A stretch of 42,261 bases of DNA from assembly GCA_946414025.1 (NCBI GenBank), contig CAMKMX010000027.1:1-42261 (forward strand), given 5' to 3'. The position numbers and the translations under genes were made by a program. Of the stretch, positions 8,708 to 16,670 are shown one piece after another. How positions within the stretch are numbered: position 1 is the stretch's first letter; the number at the start of each line of letters is the position of its first letter. The notes beneath the pieces were generated by a model, which searched no databases, was not told the origin of the DNA, and saw only the letters and a program-made list of their open reading frames with translations. Origin of the DNA: an uncultured Fibrobacter sp. (GTDB lineage: Bacteria > Fibrobacterota > Fibrobacteria > Fibrobacterales > Fibrobacteraceae).

Positions 8708-11700
8708 CTATTTCGCCATCGCTACTGTGGGCGTGGAATCAGATGTTTTAACGGTAGAATCCTGAACGCCACCTGCAGTATCATTTGTCCCACTAGACGA
8801 ATCCGCCTCAGGCAAAGGCTCCTCTATCTGCAAAGGTTCATCTGACATATGCTCAATCTGCTGCATGCTCATGGCAAGCCTCGACTTGCCCCCTTCTTCG
8901 TAGTCGGGGATAGCGACAATGCCCTTGCTCAAGACATTCAGAGCCTCCTGTTTCATGCCGGCGGCCTCGAACACGAATGCGGCAGCCCAGTAGCAACGCC
9001 ATTCCTTGGGGAACTGCTTGATGCCCAATTCCAGATACTTGGTGGCCTGCAAGGCAAGGCTATCCACAGCCGCTTTCTTTTCCTTGGTAAAGGGATGTTC
9101 CTGACGGAGCGCAGAAATCTTGTCGCGAACATCAAATGAAACCTGCAAATACAGGGAGATATAGCTAGAAAGGAGCCGCTCTGTTTCAGAGTTGATGTAG
9201 GCCGTACCATCGCCCAGACCACGGAACTTATACACCGTATCAATGAGGGCTGCCGTATAGGCGGCGTCAAAGGCATTGCGCTTGGGCTCCAAATCGCCCT
9301 TCACCAAATTGTAAACCAAGCCTTCCTGGACCATGTACTTTTCTAGCCCCATGAAGTTGGAAGTTCCCACCGTCGTGGAAATTTCAATGGGCTTGTCCAT
9401 GTTCTGCAAGGCAAGATCAATGACCAGCTTGTGCTGGGTGAGCATCATGCTACTACGAGTGCGGTTCGCCCATTCCACAAAGGCATCCCATACCTGGTAA
9501 TGGACCTTGAACTGGAAAAGCTTCGCGGAGTCCGCAGGAGACAATTCCTGACCCTCCATCTGGTCGATACGGGACTTGAGCTGGGGCATCAGGCGGTTGG
9601 CGTTCTTGACCCAGGTAGAGACCTGATGGTTCGGGTTAGAAGCGGAGCTGTTGTCCAGCACCATATCGCTATCGATGGTCTTCTTGTCATAGCTGAGCTT
9701 CAAGATAGGTTCGTTGTCCAGCATCTGCTTGATGTACCAGTCCGTATTGCCCAGAGAAAGGTTCACCACGCGCACGTCCTTGCGGATACCGGCGACTTCT
9801 TGTGCAAACCAAAGCGGGAAGGTGTCGTTGTCGCCGTTGGTAAAAAGGATGGCGTTCGGGCGGCAACTGTTCAGCAAGTTATAGGCGTAATCCCAAGGAA
9901 CCCACAAGCCGGAACGATCGTGTTCCTTGTAGTTCGAAATACAGGGAACAAGGAACGAGACCAGCACAAGCACTGCAGCGACAGGACTTGCAAAGGAGGC
10001 GTAAGCTCCCGTGGCACAGACAAACACCAGGATTCCAGCACCGATTCCGAGAATCATGCTCATGAAGATAAAGGCCGGCGTGTAGAAGTAGTCACGCTCG
10101 CGGACTTCCATGTGGACCGCATCCGGGAAAGGCGCGCGAGCGCCCACCTGGGCAAAGCCATTTTCTATTTTCTGCCAGGCCTGCCATGCCGTTGCATTCT
10201 GCAAAGAAGCCAACTTCTTTTCCAGTTCGGCAATTTTTGGAGCAGGCGTATTCCGCTGGCGAAGCACCTCGATGCGGATCTTGGTGCGTTCAATATCCTG
10301 CCGCAAATCAATCAGGTCGTTGGGATCGGGAACCATGGGAATTGCAGCCCCACGACTGTTCAAGTCCTGAACATTCCGGGTCATGACGCTCACCCAATAG
10401 TCGTGCTCCCGCTGTTCCATGCGGGTGCCATCGGCAAAGTTGATGTAGAACAAGAGCCCCATGCTGCAAAGCACGTACAACACAGACGTATAAATTCCCA
10501 AGCGCCGGTTACGTTTCCAGATAAATACGCAGACCATCACGATAAGGCCGTTCATGAGAACGAATATCAGGAACTGCGGAAGCACCGCATCGCCCATAAA
10601 GCTCATCTGGGTGGGGAACTTGATGCCGAAGCGTTCCAGAGGTTCGTTTTCGGAGGCGTCAAAGGTATAGACCCCGTTGGCGTAGTTTACACCGCCCACC
10701 TTGTAGGGCAAGTACTGAGCCATCTGGTAACCACCGTAGCTCATGCTGGGGAAAGAGAACAATTGGTGAGTGATGCGAGAACGGCGGTAGAAGGCTCGGC
10801 TAATCATGCTTTCGGAGCCATACTGCTTGCGTTCCACAAAGTTATTGAATGCCTCCCAGTTCTCGCTCTTGAACAGGTTGCCCAGCTGAAGGTTGCCCTG
10901 GTCGTCACGGATATTGATTTCCGGGTCATTCTCGTCAATAACGGGGTTCAGCTCGGAACGAATGGGAATGTAAAGATGGGTGCTGTAACCCACAAGGGCG
11001 AAGAACGCAAAGGCAAGGGAAAGGCGGATGGCCTTGTTCACATTTGGAGTGAACGGCTTGACGACCGTAAGAATCGCTAGAACCACAAGGCAAACAAGAG
11101 AAATCTCGATAAATGCCGACACCATGTAAATCACGGAACAGAGAAGCGTTCCCGTAATCCAAATGGGAATGCGTTCCACAATTTTCTTGGGCTGGGCAGC
11201 AAGCAAAAGGACAAACACCGCAGGCACCGTAAGCATGGTGTAGAGGTGGGCGCCGATACCGAGGAATGCGATATAGCAGATAAAAATCAGAATCTTGTCG
11301 CTGCCGTCTTCGTCCCTTTTGTTGTACCAGACCAGACCAAGGTAGGATACCAGCATCAAGATGAACATGGCCACACCATAGACTTCGGCTTCAACCGCGT
11401 TGAACCAGAAGGTATCGGAGAAAGTCAGCAGGAAACCGGCCACGAGAGCGGCGGTAGCAAGCACGATGGTGCGGACCTTAGAAGAAATCTTTTCGGCAAG
11501 GGAGTCCGTCTTGAGGACTGTCGCCAAAAGATCCCAGGCAAAGAGGGCCGTCACATAGACCGTCGCCGCAGAACTCACCACGGAGATGTAGTTCACCCGC
11601 TTCGCGATTTCTTCGACAAAGGGGAGCAGTACAATGACCGCACGGGCGAAGAACACGAAGAAGGGCGTTCCAGGGGGGTGCGGGATACCCAGGGTGTTAG

Positions 11701-11827
11701 CGCAGGCCACAAACTCGCCGCAATCCCAGAAAGAGACCGTGGGCGCCATGGTCATGGCATAGACAATCAGGGCTACAAGGCTAGCAATCCCTGCAAAAAT
11801 ATGTTTCATCCACTTTTCTTTAATCAC
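8708..11827 (-). CDS. DUF2723 integral membrane protein, TMEM260-like O-mannosyltransferase family
   Basis: 1039 residues with many hydrophobic segments across the first ~630 residues and a soluble C-terminal part containing TPR-like helices (YWAAAFVFEAAGMKQEALNV) and a Ser/Thr/Asp-rich tail. The N-terminus APTVSFWDCGEFVACANTLG...HPPGTPFF (D35, E38, HPPGTP 50-55) is the hallmark of DUF2723, the family of human TMEM260, a GT-C protein O-mannosyltransferase; the acidic residue after FW fits the first luminal loop of GT-C enzymes. Bacterial members have no settled function known to me. The ORF opens with GTG at 11827, two bases after the nusB stop; an ATG six codons later (11809) is an equally plausible start. 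The two downstream polyprenyl-phosphate sugar synthase-like genes could supply its donor. Confidence 0.88.
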   Translation of the reverse strand: MIKEKWMKHIFAGIASLVALIVYAMTMAPTVSFWDCGEFVACANTLGIPHPPGTPFFVFFARAVIVLLPFVEEIAKRVNYISVVSSAATVYVTALFAWDLLATVLKTDSLAEKISSKVRTIVLATAALVAGFLLTFSDTFWFNAVEAEVYGVAMFILMLVSYLGLVWYNKRDEDGSDKILIFICYIAFLGIGAHLYTMLTVPAVFVLLLAAQPKKIVERIPIWITGTLLCSVIYMVSAFIEISLVCLVVLAILTVVKPFTPNVNKAIRLSLAFAFFALVGYSTHLYIPIRSELNPVIDENDPEINIRDDQGNLQLGNLFKSENWEAFNNFVERKQYGSESMISRAFYRRSRITHQLFSFPSMSYGGYQMAQYLPYKVGGVNYANGVYTFDASENEPLERFGIKFPTQMSFMGDAVLPQFLIFVLMNGLIVMVCVFIWKRNRRLGIYTSVLYVLCSMGLLFYINFADGTRMEQREHDYWVSVMTRNVQDLNSRGAAIPMVPDPNDLIDLRQDIERTKIRIEVLRQRNTPAPKIAELEKKLASLQNATAWQAWQKIENGFAQVGARAPFPDAVHMEVRERDYFYTPAFIFMSMILGIGAGILVFVCATGAYASFASPVAAVLVLVSFLVPCISNYKEHDRSGLWVPWDYAYNLLNSCRPNAILFTNGDNDTFPLWFAQEVAGIRKDVRVVNLSLGNTDWYIKQMLDNEPILKLSYDKKTIDSDMVLDNSSASNPNHQVSTWVKNANRLMPQLKSRIDQMEGQELSPADSAKLFQFKVHYQVWDAFVEWANRTRSSMMLTQHKLVIDLALQNMDKPIEISTTVGTSNFMGLEKYMVQEGLVYNLVKGDLEPKRNAFDAAYTAALIDTVYKFRGLGDGTAYINSETERLLSSYISLYLQVSFDVRDKISALRQEHPFTKEKKAAVDSLALQATKYLELGIKQFPKEWRCYWAAAFVFEAAGMKQEALNVLSKGIVAIPDYEEGGKSRLAMSMQQIEHMSDEPLQIEEPLPEADSSSGTNDTAGGVQDSTVKTSDSTPTVAMAK

Positions 11828-11829
11828 GA

Positions 11830-12267
11830 CTATTTATCCTTTATTTGAATTCCTGTGCTGATTCCGCGCTTGTTCATGAACCCCGACAAAAGCCCGTTCA
11901 CAAAAGCTCCCGACGAATCGGTGCTGTACTTGGTGCTAATCTGTACGGCCTCGGACAGGGCCACCTTCACGGGAATGTCTGGCACGAACAACAGTTCCAC
12001 CATGGCGATGCGGGCCACGATGCAGTCAATCTTTGCGATACGGTCGATTTCCCAATGTACGGAACAGGCCTTGATGTCTTCGTCCAGTTCTTCGCGATGG
12101 GCCTGCACCAGGTCCACCAGCTTCATCCCGTATTTTTTCTGGTCGTCTTGCAGAGGCTGGGATTCCAGGACTCCCGGAAGGGCCTCCCCTGCCGTAGAGC
12201 CCGTAATCTCCATGGCATACAGGAGCTGCATGGCAAAAACTCGGGCGGGTCTGTAAGTTTTATTCAT
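11830..12267 (-). CDS. nusB: Transcription antitermination factor NusB
   Basis: 145 residues of all-alpha NusB fold, which binds boxA RNA with NusE (S10) in rRNA antitermination. Visible motifs: RPARVFAMQLLYAMEIT at the N-terminus, then WEIDRIAKIDCIVARIAMVELLFV and PVKVALSEAVQISTKYSTDSSGAFVNGLL, all typical. The reading frame opens with TTG at 12273, but the ATG at 12267 is the better start. It follows ribH, a very common pairing, though here the 95-base gap holds a repeat. It is close to the DUF2723 gene downstream, so the glycosylation genes may be transcribed with it. Confidence 0.95.
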   Translation of the reverse strand: MNKTYRPARVFAMQLLYAMEITGSTAGEALPGVLESQPLQDDQKKYGMKLVDLVQAHREELDEDIKACSVHWEIDRIAKIDCIVARIAMVELLFVPDIPVKVALSEAVQISTKYSTDSSGAFVNGLLSGFMNKRGISTGIQIKDK

Positions 12268-12280
12268 AAGCAAGTCTCAA

Positions 12281-12352
12281 GATTCAAATGTGGAGTGTAA
12301 GATGTGAGATTATTCATTACACACTACACATTCCACATCACACATTATTTAT
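12281..12352. repeat. Seven-base-periodic array between ribH and nusB
   Basis: Units GTGGAGT, GTAAGAT, GTGAGAT, TATTCAT, TACACAC, TACACAT, TCCACAT, CACACAT. The two halves are roughly reverse complements, so the RNA could fold back. It fills most of the gap between the two genes. Confidence 0.55.
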
Positions 12353-12362
12353 CGTTCCTACC

Positions 12363-12833
12363 TTATATCACTTTGTACAGGTTCGCCATTTCCACGGCGG
12401 TGGCTGCCCAGTTAGATCCCAGGTTTCCGGCCTTGAGGCCAGCGCGGTTCATGGCCTGGTCCACAGTGTCGGTGGTAAGAATCCCGAGAATCACCGGGAG
12501 TTTGCCTTCGGCGGCAATGCTTGCCACGCCACCGGTAGAGGCGTTCACCACCACGTCATAGTGGCTGGTCTCCCCACGGATCACGGCGCCGATGGCCATC
12601 ACGGCATCGTACTTGCCACTGTCGGCAAGCCTGCGGCACACGCCCGGCAGTTCAAAAGCACCCGGAACATGCACCACGGTAATGTCCTTGTCGGCAACGC
12701 CCAGCAGTTCCAGTTCACGGACAGCCCCTTCCAGGAGCTTGTCGGTGACCACCTCGTTGAAGCGGGCGACGGCTATGGCCACCTTGAGGCCTGCACCGTT
12801 CAGAGAATTCTTGATTTCGTTCACCATGTTCAT
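12363..12833 (-). CDS. ribH: 6,7-dimethyl-8-ribityllumazine synthase
   Basis: Condenses 5-amino-6-ribitylaminouracil with 3,4-dihydroxy-2-butanone 4-phosphate, the penultimate riboflavin step, as a capsid-like oligomer. 156 residues, the normal length, with IAVARFNEVVTDKLLEGAV, VHVPGAFELPGVCRRLA, DAVMAIGAVIRGETSHYDVV (active-site region), PVILGILTTDTVDQAMNRAG and the C-terminal KGNLGSNWA-type ending (here KAGNLGSNWAATAVEM). It starts 9 bases after ribBA. Two ATGs (12833 and 12827) compete; AGAGGA lies 1-2 bases from the first and about 7 from the second. Confidence 0.97.
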   Translation of the reverse strand: MNMVNEIKNSLNGAGLKVAIAVARFNEVVTDKLLEGAVRELELLGVADKDITVVHVPGAFELPGVCRRLADSGKYDAVMAIGAVIRGETSHYDVVVNASTGGVASIAAEGKLPVILGILTTDTVDQAMNRAGLKAGNLGSNWAATAVEMANLYKVI

Positions 12834-12842
12834 ATCCTCTTT

Positions 12843-14090
12843 TTAAACCTTTTCGCTGGTCACTTCGCCGGTCGCGGCGGTGTCGCTGTCCACATGCAGC
12901 TGGTGGCCCATCTTCTTCTGCTTGGTCAGCAGGTAAAACCGGTTCTTCTCGTTGGGCTTGATTTCGATGGGCACCCGCTCCACAATCTTGAGTCCGTAAG
13001 CCGAAATACCCGAAATCTTGCTGGGGTTGTTGGTCAAGAGACGCATCTCCCGCACCCCCAGGTCTGCCAAAATTTGAGCCCCCGTGCCGTACTGGCGCAG
13101 GTCCGACTTGAACCCCAGGTGAAGGTTCGCCTCCACCGTGTCCATACCCTTCTCCTGCAGTTCGTAGGCCCGGAGCTTGTTGCAAAGTCCGATACCTCGA
13201 CCTTCTTGACCTCGCAGGTACAGAAGCACGCCGCCATGTTCACCAATAAACTTCATGGCGGAGGCCAGCTGTTCGCCGCAGTCGCAGCGCAGGCTCCCGA
13301 AAATGTCGCCGGTCAGGCACTCGCTATGGACGCGCACGTAAACCGGCTTGCTGAAGTCGGGGTCGCCGGCCACCCAAGCCACATGCTCCACACCGTCGGT
13401 CTTGCTCCTGTAGGCGTAGGCGGTAAAGTCGCCGTACTTGGTGGACACGTGGGGGGCAGCTACACGTTGCACCAGTTTTTCGTTACGCAGGCGGTAGTCG
13501 ATCAGGTCCCGGATAGAAATAATCTTGAGGCCGAACTTTTTGGCCACTTCCATCAATTGCGGAAGACGGGCCATGGTGCCGTCCTCGTTCATGATTTCGA
13601 TGAGGGCGGCGGCAGGCCGAAGCCCTGCAAGCTTTGCCAGGTCCACGGCGGCTTCTGTATGGCCAGCCCTGCGGAGCACGCCTTCTTCCTGGGCATACAG
13701 GGGCGAAATGTGTCCCGGCCGGCCAAAATCGCCTGGCTTGGAATTGGGGTCAGCAAGGGCCTGGATGGTAGCCGCACGGTCGTGGGCCGAAACCCCCGTA
13801 GTGCAGCCTTCAATCTTGTCCACCATGATGGTAAAGGGTGTTCCCAGCATGGAAGTGTTCTCCGCCGTCTGGCGGGTCAAATTCAGTTCATGGCAGCGGG
13901 AAATAGGCAGCGGTGCGCAAAGCACGCCCCTACCCTCGTGAAGCATGAAATTCACCTTTTCGGGCGTAATCTTCTCGGCGGCGATAACAAAATCGCCCTC
14001 GTTCTCGCGGTCTTCGTCGTCCACCACGATAAGGAACTTTCCGTTCCTGAAATCCTCTATGGCCTCTTCGATGGTATTAAGCAAGGTCAC
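12843..14090 (-). CDS. ribBA: Bifunctional DHBP synthase / GTP cyclohydrolase II
   Basis: Supplies both precursors of riboflavin: the RibB half makes 3,4-dihydroxy-2-butanone 4-phosphate from ribulose 5-phosphate, and the RibA half opens GTP. 415 residues, normal for the fusion. RibB (1-205): [12 protein letters not shown] near the N-terminus and [27 protein letters not shown]. RibA (206-400): the zinc motif [14 protein letters not shown] and [10 protein letters not shown]. The start is GTG at 14090 inside the end of ribE (14-base overlap), with GAAGGAAC just upstream; TTG at 14084 is an alternative. Translation is probably coupled to ribE. Confidence 0.97.
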   Translation of the reverse strand: MTLLNTIEEAIEDFRNGKFLIVVDDEDRENEGDFVIAAEKITPEKVNFMLHEGRGVLCAPLPISRCHELNLTRQTAENTSMLGTPFTIMVDKIEGCTTGVSAHDRAATIQALADPNSKPGDFGRPGHISPLYAQEEGVLRRAGHTEAAVDLAKLAGLRPAAALIEIMNEDGTMARLPQLMEVAKKFGLKIISIRDLIDYRLRNEKLVQRVAAPHVSTKYGDFTAYAYRSKTDGVEHVAWVAGDPDFSKPVYVRVHSECLTGDIFGSLRCDCGEQLASAMKFIGEHGGVLLYLRGQEGRGIGLCNKLRAYELQEKGMDTVEANLHLGFKSDLRQYGTGAQILADLGVREMRLLTNNPSKISGISAYGLKIVERVPIEIKPNEKNRFYLLTKQKKMGHQLHVDSDTAATGEVTSEKV

Positions 14091-14676
14091 GTTCCTTCAA
14101 ATAATTCTCGATATACTTGCCCAGCATATCCACTTCAACGTTCACGATGGTCCCTGCCACCCAGTTACGCAGGTTCGTGCGGGCCAGAGTCTCCGGAATG
14201 ATGCACACCCGGATGGAGTCCTCGAACTTTTCGGCCACCGTAAGGCTGATACCGTTCAGGGAGATGGAGCCCCGGCGGATAATGTAGCGCTTGAGGTCGG
14301 CAGGCATCTTCAGGTCCACCTCGACACCGGTTTCACGAGGCACCACCTGGATAACCTCGGTCACGCAGTCCACGTGGCCCATCACAAAATGCCCACCCAT
14401 AAAACTGTCAGCGCGGCAAGGCAGTTCCAGGTTCACCAACTTGCCGGGAGCCGCAGCCTTGAAGGCGGTGTTTTCCACCGTTTGGTGCATCAGGCAAAAA
14501 GTCGCCTCGTCTGCGGTGCAGGATTCCACCGAAAGGCACACGCCGTCGTTGGCCACGCTGTCGCCCAGCTTGCAGTCCTTGAAAAAGCCCGGAGCCCGGA
14601 GCACCATGGAAAGAGCGTCCCCGCGGGGCACAAGGGAAACAATCTCACCCGTCGCTTGAATGATACCTGTAAACAT
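14077..14676 (-). CDS. ribE: Riboflavin synthase alpha chain
   Basis: Dismutates two 6,7-dimethyl-8-ribityllumazine molecules to riboflavin. 199 residues with the expected internal duplication: repeat one starts [16 protein letters not shown], repeat two follows [16 protein letters not shown], and [11 protein letters not shown] is conserved. First gene of the ribE-ribBA-ribH-nusB run. No Shine-Dalgarno sequence is visible, and TATATT lies only 9 bases before the ATG, so the message may be nearly leaderless. No FMN riboswitch sequence was seen upstream; instead there is a repeat-filled gap. ribD, usually adjacent, is 2.9 kb upstream. Confidence 0.96.
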   Translation of the reverse strand: MFTGIIQATGEIVSLVPRGDALSMVLRAPGFFKDCKLGDSVANDGVCLSVESCTADEATFCLMHQTVENTAFKAAAPGKLVNLELPCRADSFMGGHFVMGHVDCVTEVIQVVPRETGVEVDLKMPADLKRYIIRRGSISLNGISLTVAEKFEDSIRVCIIPETLARTNLRNWVAGTIVNVEVDMLGKYIENYLKERDLA

Positions 14677-14685
14677 ACGGGGGCA

Positions 14686-14691
14686 AATATA
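14686..14691 (-). promoter_or_regulatory. -10-like TATATT close to the ribE start
   Basis: Minus-strand TATATT with 9 bases between it and the ribE ATG, which would place the transcript start 2-3 bases before the codon. No matching -35 is seen; that region is repeat sequence. Confidence 0.4.
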
Positions 14692-14696
14692 GAAAA

Positions 14697-14730
14697 GGGT
14701 CTAGGATCTAGGGGCTAGGGACTGGGGAAT
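14697..14730. repeat. Seven-base-periodic array (CTAGG type)
   Basis: Successive units GTCTAGG, ATCTAGG, GGCTAGG, GACTGGG. It is the reverse complement of the unit type in the long array at 24092-24231. Confidence 0.65.
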
Positions 14731-14744
14731 GAAGCCCGAGAAAC

Positions 14745-14770
14745 GTCATCCTCGCGAAGGCGAGGATCCG
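14745..14770. repeat. GTCAT-flanked hairpin repeat, copy 1
   Basis: Perfect 8-bp stem ATCCTCGC / GCGAGGAT with GAAG loop (14748-14767), opening with GTCAT. The copy at 18864 keeps the stem with a compensatory base-pair change. Confidence 0.7.
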
Positions 14771-14800
14771 CTTGAGTAAGAAAGTATGAGACGGGATTAG

Positions 14801-14830
14801 TAATGAGTTGTGAGTTATGAGTTGTGAGTT
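14801..14830. repeat. Seven-base-periodic array (TGAGTTG type)
   Basis: Units TGAGTTG, TGAGTTA, TGAGTTG, TGAGTT in tandem. The same unit type occurs at 23938 and 27213. Confidence 0.7.
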
Positions 14831-14909
14831 CTTATAGTCGCGCCTTTGGCGCCAAATTATATGCTGAGGACTGAAAACTGACGACAGATAAATCAATAAT
14901 GTGGGGTGT

Positions 14910-15036
14910 GGGGGAAGTCTCCCCCTGATTGCAGCCTTGGCGATTAGACAGAAGCCGGCAGTGTCATTGCGAACCCCGAATAGGGGTGAAGTAATCACAA
15001 TCCAACGATCTCGCCAAGGCTTCCATCACCCCCTCT
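14910..15036 (+). repeat. 127-base dispersed repeat, left copy
   Basis: Matches the reverse complement of 36286-36412 at about 120 of 127 positions by eye. It starts with a GGGGGA-NNNN-TCCCCC hairpin whose loop differs between copies, and contains a GTCATTGC...GTAATC member of the GTCAT hairpin family (14963-14997). Confidence 0.85.
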
Positions 15037-15248
15037 AGCGGGGAGAACCCCGCAACGCCCCCTAAATAATCCGAGTCTCAAGGGCACAGTCGCCTGCAAA
15101 AAAGACCGTCGGTCGCAACTTCACTTTGTTCGTCGCTACCCTCCGGATTTTTTGCCTAGCAACTATGCCCTCTCGCCTCGAAAAATGGGTTTCGCTACGC
15201 AGGAGGTTGCTCGGTCACGGTGTTCCCTCGCAACCATATTCTTATCAC

Positions 15249-15283
15249 AAAAAAAGGCCCGAAGTCCTTTCGGAACTTCAGGC
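15249..15283 (-). terminator. Rho-independent terminator of the FISUMP gene
   Basis: On the minus strand a stem GCCTGAAGTTCC / GGACTTCGGGC (one bulge, one G-T pair) closes a GAAA loop and is followed by seven T. It begins about 30 bases after the FISUMP stop. Confidence 0.8.
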
Positions 15284-15311
15284 TCGTTTGCATATTGTCG
15301 TAGCGGTTACT

Positions 15312-16538
15312 TTATTCAGAATCCTTGACGCAACGGACGGAGAAGTCGCGGTTCTTGTCAACATTGCCCAGTTCCGCATAGTCATTGCAGTAGCCCATAT
15401 ACACGTAGTAGGAGTAGTCGCTATCGTCCTGCGTGGCACTCCAAAAGTAAGCACCGAGGGTGAAATAGTAGAAGTAACCAACGTTGCCCCTGTAGCCAGC
15501 GGGCAGCGCGGAAAAGCCGTAGGCATCCTCGTTGGTGATGCCGCTATACGCCCTCCAGTCAGTTTGGGCCTTGAGTTTTTGGCCCGCTGTGGACTCACCG
15601 CCCACCGCGGCGAACAGGGCGTTCCATTCATCCTGCGTGGGAACATGCCAACCGTCGGGACACACCCCCTGCACGTTGCCCTTGCCCAGGGTGATGCAGT
15701 CATGACCGAAGCCACACTCATCCTCGAGCTTGCCCATGGCGGCAGCCCAGGTATAGAGTCTTCCATACACGGAGCAGTCGCCCGCCATCTTTGTTCCGGC
15801 ACTTCCGCCGCCACACCAACTGTTTGCGGTCTGATAGTTCAGATTCTCCGCCATCCACTTCTTGCTGTAAGCGGGGTTTTCGCTTGCGATGGTCACGAAC
15901 CTGTAGAGTGTGCCGTCTCGGGTATCACAAAATTGCGTATCGGGATTGTAGGCCAAGTCATCGCAGGATTTTTTCTGTCCGCTGGAGGAAGATTCCCCGT
16001 CAAGCGGGGAATGACGAGATGATGATTCCGGGGAATGACGAGATGATGAAGACCCCTCGCTACCAGTGTCGGAACTGAATTCCGAGGCGGCGCTAGAGGA
16101 AGATTCCTCGTCGACATTTGTGTCACCTGACAAATCGGGTTCGTCCGATACTTCGCTGCTGAACGGCCAGAACTGCTTCTTGGAGGAACTGGACTGTCTC
16201 GACATCAGATCTTCCAGATCAGCTTTCAGCTTGTCCCCGTCAAGCCCGTCCTTAATTTTTTCAATGATGGCGGAGTCGGTAACAACCACCCACTTGTTCT
16301 CTAGACAGGCAAAAAATGAGGTGTCCACCTTGGCGACTTCCTTTTCACAAATGTCGGGCAGGGTTGCCTCGCTCCCGTAAACGGGAATTTCGCTAGACAA
16401 ATCGCTGGAACTGTCGTCACAGGCGGCAAAGACCAGCGGTAGAGAGATTGCCACGCACCCAAGGGCGCTGGCAATGACACGGTGTTTCCACGCAGGGCGG
16501 CTCAAGGATGACGCAACAGCAAAATTCTGTTTTTTCAT
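15312..16538 (-). CDS. FISUMP-domain lipoprotein
   Basis: 408 residues. Lipoprotein signal with lipobox VFAAC (Cys40), so the protein is probably anchored in the outer membrane. Residues 40-190 are low complexity with runs of Ser, a short basic SRHSPESSSRHSP segment and acidic stretches. From about 190 comes the Fibrobacter succinogenes major paralogous domain: WMAENLNYQ, VYGRLYTWAAAMG, CPDGWHVPTQDEWNALF, LPAGYRGN, YFWSATQDD and the final FSVRCVKD. Function of this domain is unknown; it is abundant in Fibrobacter and related genomes. GGAG lies 8 bases before the ATG and a terminator follows. Part of the Ser linker and part of the signal peptide appear to be encoded by GTCAT hairpin repeats. 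It sits in an accessory segment between ribD and ribE. Confidence 0.93.
   Translation of the reverse strand: MKKQNFAVASSLSRPAWKHRVIASALGCVAISLPLVFAACDDSSSDLSSEIPVYGSEATLPDICEKEVAKVDTSFFACLENKWVVVTDSAIIEKIKDGLDGDKLKADLEDLMSRQSSSSKKQFWPFSSEVSDEPDLSGDTNVDEESSSSAASEFSSDTGSEGSSSSRHSPESSSRHSPLDGESSSSGQKKSCDDLAYNPDTQFCDTRDGTLYRFVTIASENPAYSKKWMAENLNYQTANSWCGGGSAGTKMAGDCSVYGRLYTWAAAMGKLEDECGFGHDCITLGKGNVQGVCPDGWHVPTQDEWNALFAAVGGESTAGQKLKAQTDWRAYSGITNEDAYGFSALPAGYRGNVGYFYYFTLGAYFWSATQDDSDYSYYVYMGYCNDYAELGNVDKNRDFSVRCVKDSE
15991..16045 (-). repeat. GTCAT hairpin repeats inside the FISUMP coding region
   Basis: A perfect 8-bp stem ATTCCCCG / CGGGGAAT with loop TCAAG (15992-16012) is followed by GAC, and a second, truncated copy follows at 16024-16045; both end in GATGATGA. 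On the coding strand they read in-frame as SSSRHSP-type peptide within the Ser-rich linker. Confidence 0.75.
16447..16479 (-). repeat. Possible GTCAT element in the FISUMP signal peptide
   Basis: On the coding strand GTCATTGCCA ... TGGCAATC gives a 7-bp perfect stem and encodes the VIASALGCVAI part of the hydrophobic core. The flanks match the GTCAT hairpin family. Chance cannot be excluded. Confidence 0.45.
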
Positions 16539-16670
16539 TATTTTCTCCGTAAGTTTGTAATTTGCCTACTCCGGAATGTAAGAAAAAAAACAGTTTTGGC
16601 TAATGTTTTTGAAAAAACTGGTCCTGCAGGTCCACTTTGTTTGCAATTACCCCGTAGGCTGCGAAAAAAT

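Larger units (their letters stand above)
14677..15311. other. Gene-free, repeat-filled gap between ribE and the FISUMP gene
   Basis: 635 bases with no supported gene. In order: CTAGG-type heptad array (14697-14730), GTCAT hairpin (14745-14770), TGAGTTG-type array (14801-14830), ACTGAAA-type units (14866-14887), the left copy of a 127-base inverted repeat (14910-15036), a 20-base segment shared in inverse orientation with 36164-36183 (15113-15132), and the terminator of the FISUMP gene (15249-15283). Confidence 0.75.

Noticed and set aside
9431..11080. 549-codon plus-strand frame
   Set aside because: Antisense to the DUF2723 gene; His/Val-rich translation without domains.
14677..14760. FMN riboswitch before ribE or ribD
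   Set aside because: None of the conserved RFN-element sequences is visible; the upstream regions are repeat arrays.
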